In this document: in pieces, positions 62,494-64,000 of the stretch
How positions within the stretch are numbered: the stretch's first letter is position 1
Layout of the letters: each line of letters opens with the position of its first letter
The notes under the pieces: generated by a model
Database searches by the model: none
Seen by the model: the letters and a program-made list of their open reading frames with translations, nothing else
What the model was told of the DNA's origin: nothing
Program-made: the position numbers and the translations under genes
NCBI GenBank assembly: GCA_951217055.1
Contig: OX578280.1
Coordinates: 31,377,128 to 31,441,127 of the forward strand
Direction of reading: 5' to 3'
Source: Gerris lacustris
Lineage: Eukaryota; Arthropoda; Insecta; Hemiptera; Gerridae
Length of the DNA stretch: 64,000 nucleotides

Positions 62494-62536
62494 ATTTTCC
62501 CGCCTTCGATTGTGCCAACTCTAATCTTATAGACTG
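62494..62536 (-). repeat. right terminal inverted repeat of the DD82E element
   Basis: 43 bp, perfect inverse of 55225-55267. It lies on the promoter side of the transposase gene. The next outward bases are TA and then the hAT element. Confidence 0.9.
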
Positions 62537-63072
62537 TAATTGCCATTTATTGAAAAAAAAGTTTACCTTTTTTTTAAAATCGGTTTAAAACCATGGCAAC
62601 TTGTCGTTATTACCGATAAAAAACATTGTGAACCCCTTGGGATCGAACCACAGACCCCTTTTTTTTTTTTTTTTAATTCTATCGATAAATAATTTCATGT
62701 TCAGAATACAAACGAAACCCTTTCGATGTAAGACTTCACGCGCAACCATCTTATTTTTTAGTTTAATCTGTTTCATTTTCCTATCTATTTTTAATACTCT
62801 GTAGATTTTAGTTACAAATACCTCTCTGTAAAACTTCAATTTGCAAGTTAGCATGGACATATAAATAATATCTCATATGTAATTAATATCGTTAGTTCAT
62901 ACAGGCTGTATTTTCCAATGCAAAAAGTTATAAAAACGAGTTTTTGAAAGACAAAATTTAATAAATATGAGCCCCCCCCCCTCCCTCCCAAACCACCAGG
63001 CCCCAATATGCGCCTTTTGGCAAGCCAAGGTGTGCGCCTTTTTGGAGGACCCAGTCCGGGCCTGACAAGGAA

Positions 63073-63602
63073 GTATCCCGCTAATAAATACATAAAATCG
63101 CTCCGAGTTTAGTGTTTAAAATTGTGAAAATCCAGGATTCAATATTTAAACCATACGAAAAAAGTGGAGATTTTAAAAAATAGTTTGCGGCACTAGTTAT
63201 AACCTTTGGTAGGCTTGGAGACAAAAATACTTGTTTACGTATCTAAGAGACCGGTTTACTTTTTTTTTGGTTCTCTTATTCAGAGGCCGTTTCTTTTTTT
63301 CCTAATACTGGTGAGACCACTCTATTACAGTTTGTGTGGGTAGGAGAGAGACGGACGCGGTGGTGGCGTGATGCCTATCTTCTAAGATTTTCAACCTTAA
63401 ATTTTTCTTTTAGTGCTTCCGTATAACTTATGTACCGGTACCTTTGAGTTACCTTTAGTTATATGCTATATAGTTCCTGTTCCTCAGTAATATCTTATTA
63501 ACTTGGTTCTGTTAATCTCTATTTATTCTTCGTTCGTTATTTCCAGTTCAAGTTTGGGGACAAATCCCGACACGTTTCTTCTTTTCCAAGGCTCGGACTT
63601 AA
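63073..63602. other. stretch without recognised gene before the Penelope-like ORF
   Basis: No gene is seen. It may be the 5' part of, or an intron in, the Penelope-like element that follows, but no motif supports either. Confidence 0.35.
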
Positions 63603-64000
63603 TATAGACTGACCCAATACCTATATATACCTAATGTTAAATCTTTTATCTATGACAAATTAATTAAAAATATGTATCCCATAAAATTAATAAGAAACCT
63701 TTGGTATATAGCTATAAACAATAAAAATAAAAATAATAAAAGCAATATAGATGACATAAGACCTCAAGTAATGTATAAGCACCACTCTTTAACATATATA
63801 AAAAGGCTTACAGAGAAGGTTGCAGATACTTTTAAAAAATTTGATTATTTTGATATAAAGTTCGGTATGAAACCAATAAAAAAATCAATTATTTTTAGCA
63901 AACTAAAGGATAAAGTGCCTACAAACCAAGAAATGGGGTTTGTATACGCAATCCCGTGTTCTGATTGTGACAAAAAGTATATAAGAGAATCTCGCCAAAC
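63603..64000 (+). CDS. Penelope-like element ORF, partial, entering the GIY-YIG domain
   Basis: A frame open from 63603 to the window edge (first ATG at 63672). The late part reads MGFVYAIPCSDCDKKYIRES, the linker Cys pair and the GIY-YIG start of a Penelope-like endonuclease (family: V-Y-x-I-P-C-x-x-C-x-K-x-Y-I-G-E-T). The preceding basic sequence fits the zone after the reverse transcriptase. The reverse transcriptase catalytic motifs are not in the frame upstream, so the copy is 5'-truncated, frame-shifted or spliced. R replaces the usual G in YIG. Confidence 0.7.

Larger units (their letters stand above)
55225..62536 (-). mobile_element. DD82E (Sailor-like) Tc1/mariner-superfamily transposon
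   Basis: Inverted ends of 43 bp are identical: 55225-55267 (starting CAGTCTATAAGATTAGAG) and 62494-62536. TA lies directly outside both (55223-55224, 62537-62538). The element is 7312 bp as it stands, or about 6.0 kb after removing the MITE at 56929-57996 and the palindrome at 61820-62027. It contains an uninterrupted, spliced transposase gene on the minus strand. TA targeting fits the IS630-Tc1-mariner superfamily. The D-to-E distance matches the family described as Sailor (DD82E), named from memory. It may be autonomous. Confidence 0.85.
54320..63064. mobile_element. hAT-type element, outermost shell of the nest
   Basis: The ends are CAGGCCCGGACTGG at 54320 and the exact inverse CCAGTCCGGGCCTG ending at 63064. 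The flanking 8 bp ACAAGGAA are identical on both sides (54312-54319 and 63065-63072). Without the 7.3 kb inserted element it is about 1.43 kb, with no transposase, so it is non-autonomous. CAGG ends and an 8-bp duplication are classic hAT features. Confidence 0.85.

Noticed and set aside
62313..62546. 77-codon minus-strand ORF crossing the right inverted repeat
   Set aside because: It runs over the transposon end into hAT sequence and has no motif; chance frame.

Overview
The window is eukaryotic nuclear DNA, most likely from an insect. The evidence is spliced genes with GT/AG introns, an AT-rich base composition, long (AT)n tracts, and an arthropod-style mix of transposons (BEL/Pao, Penelope-like, Jockey-like LINEs, hAT, Tc1/mariner superfamily, Helitron). 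The exact order cannot be read from the sequence. No rRNA, tRNA gene or CRISPR array was seen.

Host genes are few. (1) LSM6, a complete two-exon gene (8799-14187, +) with a 5.1 kb intron full of repeats. (2) A two-exon gene for a secreted cysteine-rich peptide with a CS-alpha-beta cysteine pattern (46286-47112, +). (3) One internal exon of a rhodopsin-type neuropeptide receptor (50936-51121, -), whose other exons I could not find.

Most of the rest is mobile DNA. From 1 to 8 kb there are decayed Penelope-like and LINE pieces, a foldback MITE, an interspersed repeat with a tRNA-like segment, and a hAT-type element with 8-bp target duplication. From 15 to 23.5 kb there are a 1.05 kb foldback MITE, an (AT)n tract next to a nearly perfect palindrome with arms of about 431 bp, nested MITEs and a Helitron-like element. 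At 23.5-30.75 kb an apparently intact BEL/Pao retrotransposon (identical 162-bp LTRs, tRNA-Phe primer site, 1834-codon ORF) sits inside a long-armed TA-flanked foldback element. From 31 to 49 kb there are LINE fragments, inverted pairs of dispersed repeats, and a short repeat family ending in (AT)n that carries a complete type III hammerhead ribozyme (two identical inverted copies plus a decayed third).

The 54.3-63.1 kb region is a four-level stack of DNA transposons. The outermost is a hAT element with CAGGCCCGGACTGG ends and perfect 8-bp duplication. Inside it is a 7.3 kb Tc1/mariner-superfamily element with perfect 43-bp inverted ends and a TA duplication, encoding a four-coding-exon DDE transposase with 82 residues between the second D and E. 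Inside that, exactly at the end of the transposase ORF, is a foldback MITE, and inside the MITE is a smaller MITE. A separate palindromic MITE lies in a transposase intron. The window ends inside a Penelope-like ORF that enters its GIY-YIG domain.
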